From NCBI RefSeq assembly GCF_012926505.1, contig NZ_JABBNT010000004.1, positions 62,001 through 126,000 on the forward strand: a stretch of DNA of 64,000 bases. Direction: 5' to 3'. Source of the stretch: Pacificispira spongiicola (GTDB lineage: Bacteria > Pseudomonadota > Alphaproteobacteria > UBA8366 > Aestuariispiraceae). Below the pieces are notes generated by a model. The model saw only the letters and a program-made list of their open reading frames with translations, had not been told where the DNA came from and made no database searches. Shown one piece after another: positions 62,721-64,000 of this stretch (positions are counted from its first letter, which is position 1; every line of letters starts with the position of its first letter). A program made the translations under genes and the position numbers.

Positions 62721-63989
62721 TCACACGTCGATCAGCAGACGCGCGGGGTCTTCCAGCATTTCCTTCAGACGAACGAGGAAGGTCACCGCCTCGCGGCCGT
62801 CGATGATGCGGTGGTCGTAGCTGTGCGCGACATACATCATGTTCGCGACGACGATCTCGCCCTTCGCATTCACGACCGGGCGCTTCTGGATCTTGTGCAT
62901 GCCCAGAATGCCCGATTGCGGCGGATTGATGATCGGGGTCGACAGCAGAGAGCCGAAGACACCGCCATTCGTGATGGTGAAGGTGCCGCCCTGCATTTCG
63001 GCCATGCTGAGCTTGCCGTCACGGGCACGGCGGCCGAAATCGGCAATCGCGCCTTCGATTTCGGCGAAGCTTTTCTTGTCGGCGTCGCGCAGGACCGGAA
63101 CCACCAGACCCTGCGGCGTGCCGACGGCGATGCCGATGTCGTAGTAGTTCTTGTAGATGATCTGATCGCCGTAGATTTCCGCGTTCACCGCCGGCAGTTC
63201 CTGCAGCGCGGCGACGGCGGCTTTCACGAAGAAGGACATGAAGCCCAGCTTCACGCCGTGCTTCTTTTCGAACTTGTCCTTGTAGTCGTTGCGCACCGCC
63301 ATCATCGGACCCATGTCGATCTCGTTGAAGGTGGTCAGCATCGCCGCCGTGTTCTGCGCTTCCTTCAGGCGGGTCGCGATGACCTTGCGCAGTTTCGACA
63401 TTTTGACGTGTTCTTCACCGCGCGGATCGACATTGCGTTCCGGCATGGCGTCATAGGTCGGCGTGGCCGGCTTCGGTCCGCCGACGGCGGCCGGGGCGGC
63501 AGCCTTCGCGGCAGGCGCCGGGGCCGATTTCGCGGCCTGGACGTCTTCCTTCAGCACCGTGCCCTTCGGGCCGCTGGGTGCGACCTTGGACGGATCGATG
63601 CCTGCTTCCGCAGCCATTTTCGCGGCGGCCGGGGAAACGCCGGTCGCCGCAGCCGGTGCGGCGGCGGGTGCCTTTTCTGCAGGCGCGGGGGCCGGTTCGG
63701 CGGCTTTGGCCGGGGCAGGGTCCGCCGCTTTCGGCGATTCATTGCCTGCCGCACCTTCTGTGATGCGGCAGAGCAAGGCACCGACTTCGACTTCGGCGCC
63801 GTCTCCGGCGACGATTTCCGTCAATGCCCCCGCGACCGGGGACGGTACTTCGATGGTTACCTTGTCGGTTTCCAGTTCGACCAGGGCTTCGTCCTTGCCG
63901 ACAGCGTCGCCGACTTGTTTGAACCACTGGATCACGCTCGCTTCGCTGACCGATTCGCCGAGCGTCGGCACCGTTACATCCGTCGCCAT
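62721..63989 (-). CDS. odhB: Dihydrolipoamide succinyltransferase, E2 of 2-oxoglutarate dehydrogenase
   Basis: A 422-residue E2 subunit that transfers the succinyl group to CoA in the TCA cycle. The lipoyl domain occupies 1-77, with lipoylated Lys43 in [14 protein letters not shown]. An Ala/Pro-rich linker of about 45 residues leads to the E1/E3-binding domain ([32 protein letters not shown]). A second Ala/Pro linker precedes the catalytic core ending in [16 protein letters not shown] with active His and Asp. GAGAGGATATC precedes the ATG at the window edge. sucA would be expected just outside to the right. Confidence 0.96.
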   Translation of the reverse strand: MATDVTVPTLGESVSEASVIQWFKQVGDAVGKDEALVELETDKVTIEVPSPVAGALTEIVAGDGAEVEVGALLCRITEGAAGNESPKAADPAPAKAAEPAPAPAEKAPAAAPAAATGVSPAAAKMAAEAGIDPSKVAPSGPKGTVLKEDVQAAKSAPAPAAKAAAPAAVGGPKPATPTYDAMPERNVDPRGEEHVKMSKLRKVIATRLKEAQNTAAMLTTFNEIDMGPMMAVRNDYKDKFEKKHGVKLGFMSFFVKAAVAALQELPAVNAEIYGDQIIYKNYYDIGIAVGTPQGLVVPVLRDADKKSFAEIEGAIADFGRRARDGKLSMAEMQGGTFTITNGGVFGSLLSTPIINPPQSGILGMHKIQKRPVVNAKGEIVVANMMYVAHSYDHRIIDGREAVTFLVRLKEMLEDPARLLIDV

Positions 63990-64000
63990 GATATCCTCTC

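Noticed and set aside
1-64000. Mobile elements, prophage, CRISPR, tRNA or rRNA genes
   Set aside because: No transposase, integrase, repeat-spacer array, CCA-ended cloverleaf or rRNA-like sequence was found when reading both strands.

Overview
The window is about 64 kb of GC-rich (roughly 60%) chromosomal DNA with dense coding, many 4-base ATGA gene overlaps and frequent GTG/TTG starts. The gene families point to a free-living alphaproteobacterium, probably a Rhodospirillales-type heterotroph: a PcaQ-controlled protocatechuate operon, a carnitine dehydrogenase-thioesterase fusion, a MarR-ilvE-OmpR arrangement, GANTC sites and the style of the odhB gene. I see no rRNA, tRNA, CRISPR array, transposase or phage gene, so this looks like core chromosome with catabolic modules.

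Left part (1-22.4 kb). After a cut chemotaxis receptor comes a protocatechuate branch operon on the minus strand (pcaD-C-H-G plus a CatI/CatJ-type CoA-transferase), divergent from its LysR regulator pcaQ, with a palindrome between them. A large PAS sensor kinase follows. Then comes a sulfide/persulfide module: SulP transporter, rhodanese-like/SQR-like fusion, persulfide dioxygenase-type MBL protein and a DUF2892 membrane protein, divergent from a Crp/Fnr regulator with a 15-bp palindrome. Next are moaA, an esterase and a carnitine catabolic cluster: carnitine dehydrogenase fused to a thioesterase, solute-binding protein, BKACE enzyme and a DmdA/GcvT-like demethylase. That cluster is preceded by a roughly 200-nt structured RNA ending in a textbook terminator.

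Middle part (22-44 kb). This holds terB, a membrane chemoreceptor pair, an AEC transporter, a DinG-type helicase, msrQ, pepN, a quinone/redox defence set (LysR, glutathionyl-hydroquinone reductase, pirin, ChaC, MsrB) and a TPR-glycosyltransferase-like protein. A three-gene iron-sulfur module follows: a SufR-like regulator with a C-X12-C-X14-C-X14-C pattern, divergent from an unusual 533-residue Rieske protein and an MFS transporter. Then come moaB and slt.

Right part (44-64 kb). DUF2065, uvrB, a folate-type SDR and folB lead to a 505-bp non-coding, AT-rich stretch with a perfect DnaA box and five GANTC sites, then uvrC. After that are a PetP-like MarR regulator, ilvE, a four-gene lipid/lipid A glycosylation set (GT2, LAB_N, PAP2, GT39), an OmpR/EnvZ-type pair, a receiver-domain protein, sppA, a methyltransferase, azlCD and odhB. 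The main functional themes are aromatic, carnitine and sulfur catabolism, redox stress, envelope modification, and DNA repair. Gene names rest on motif recognition by eye; no database search was run.
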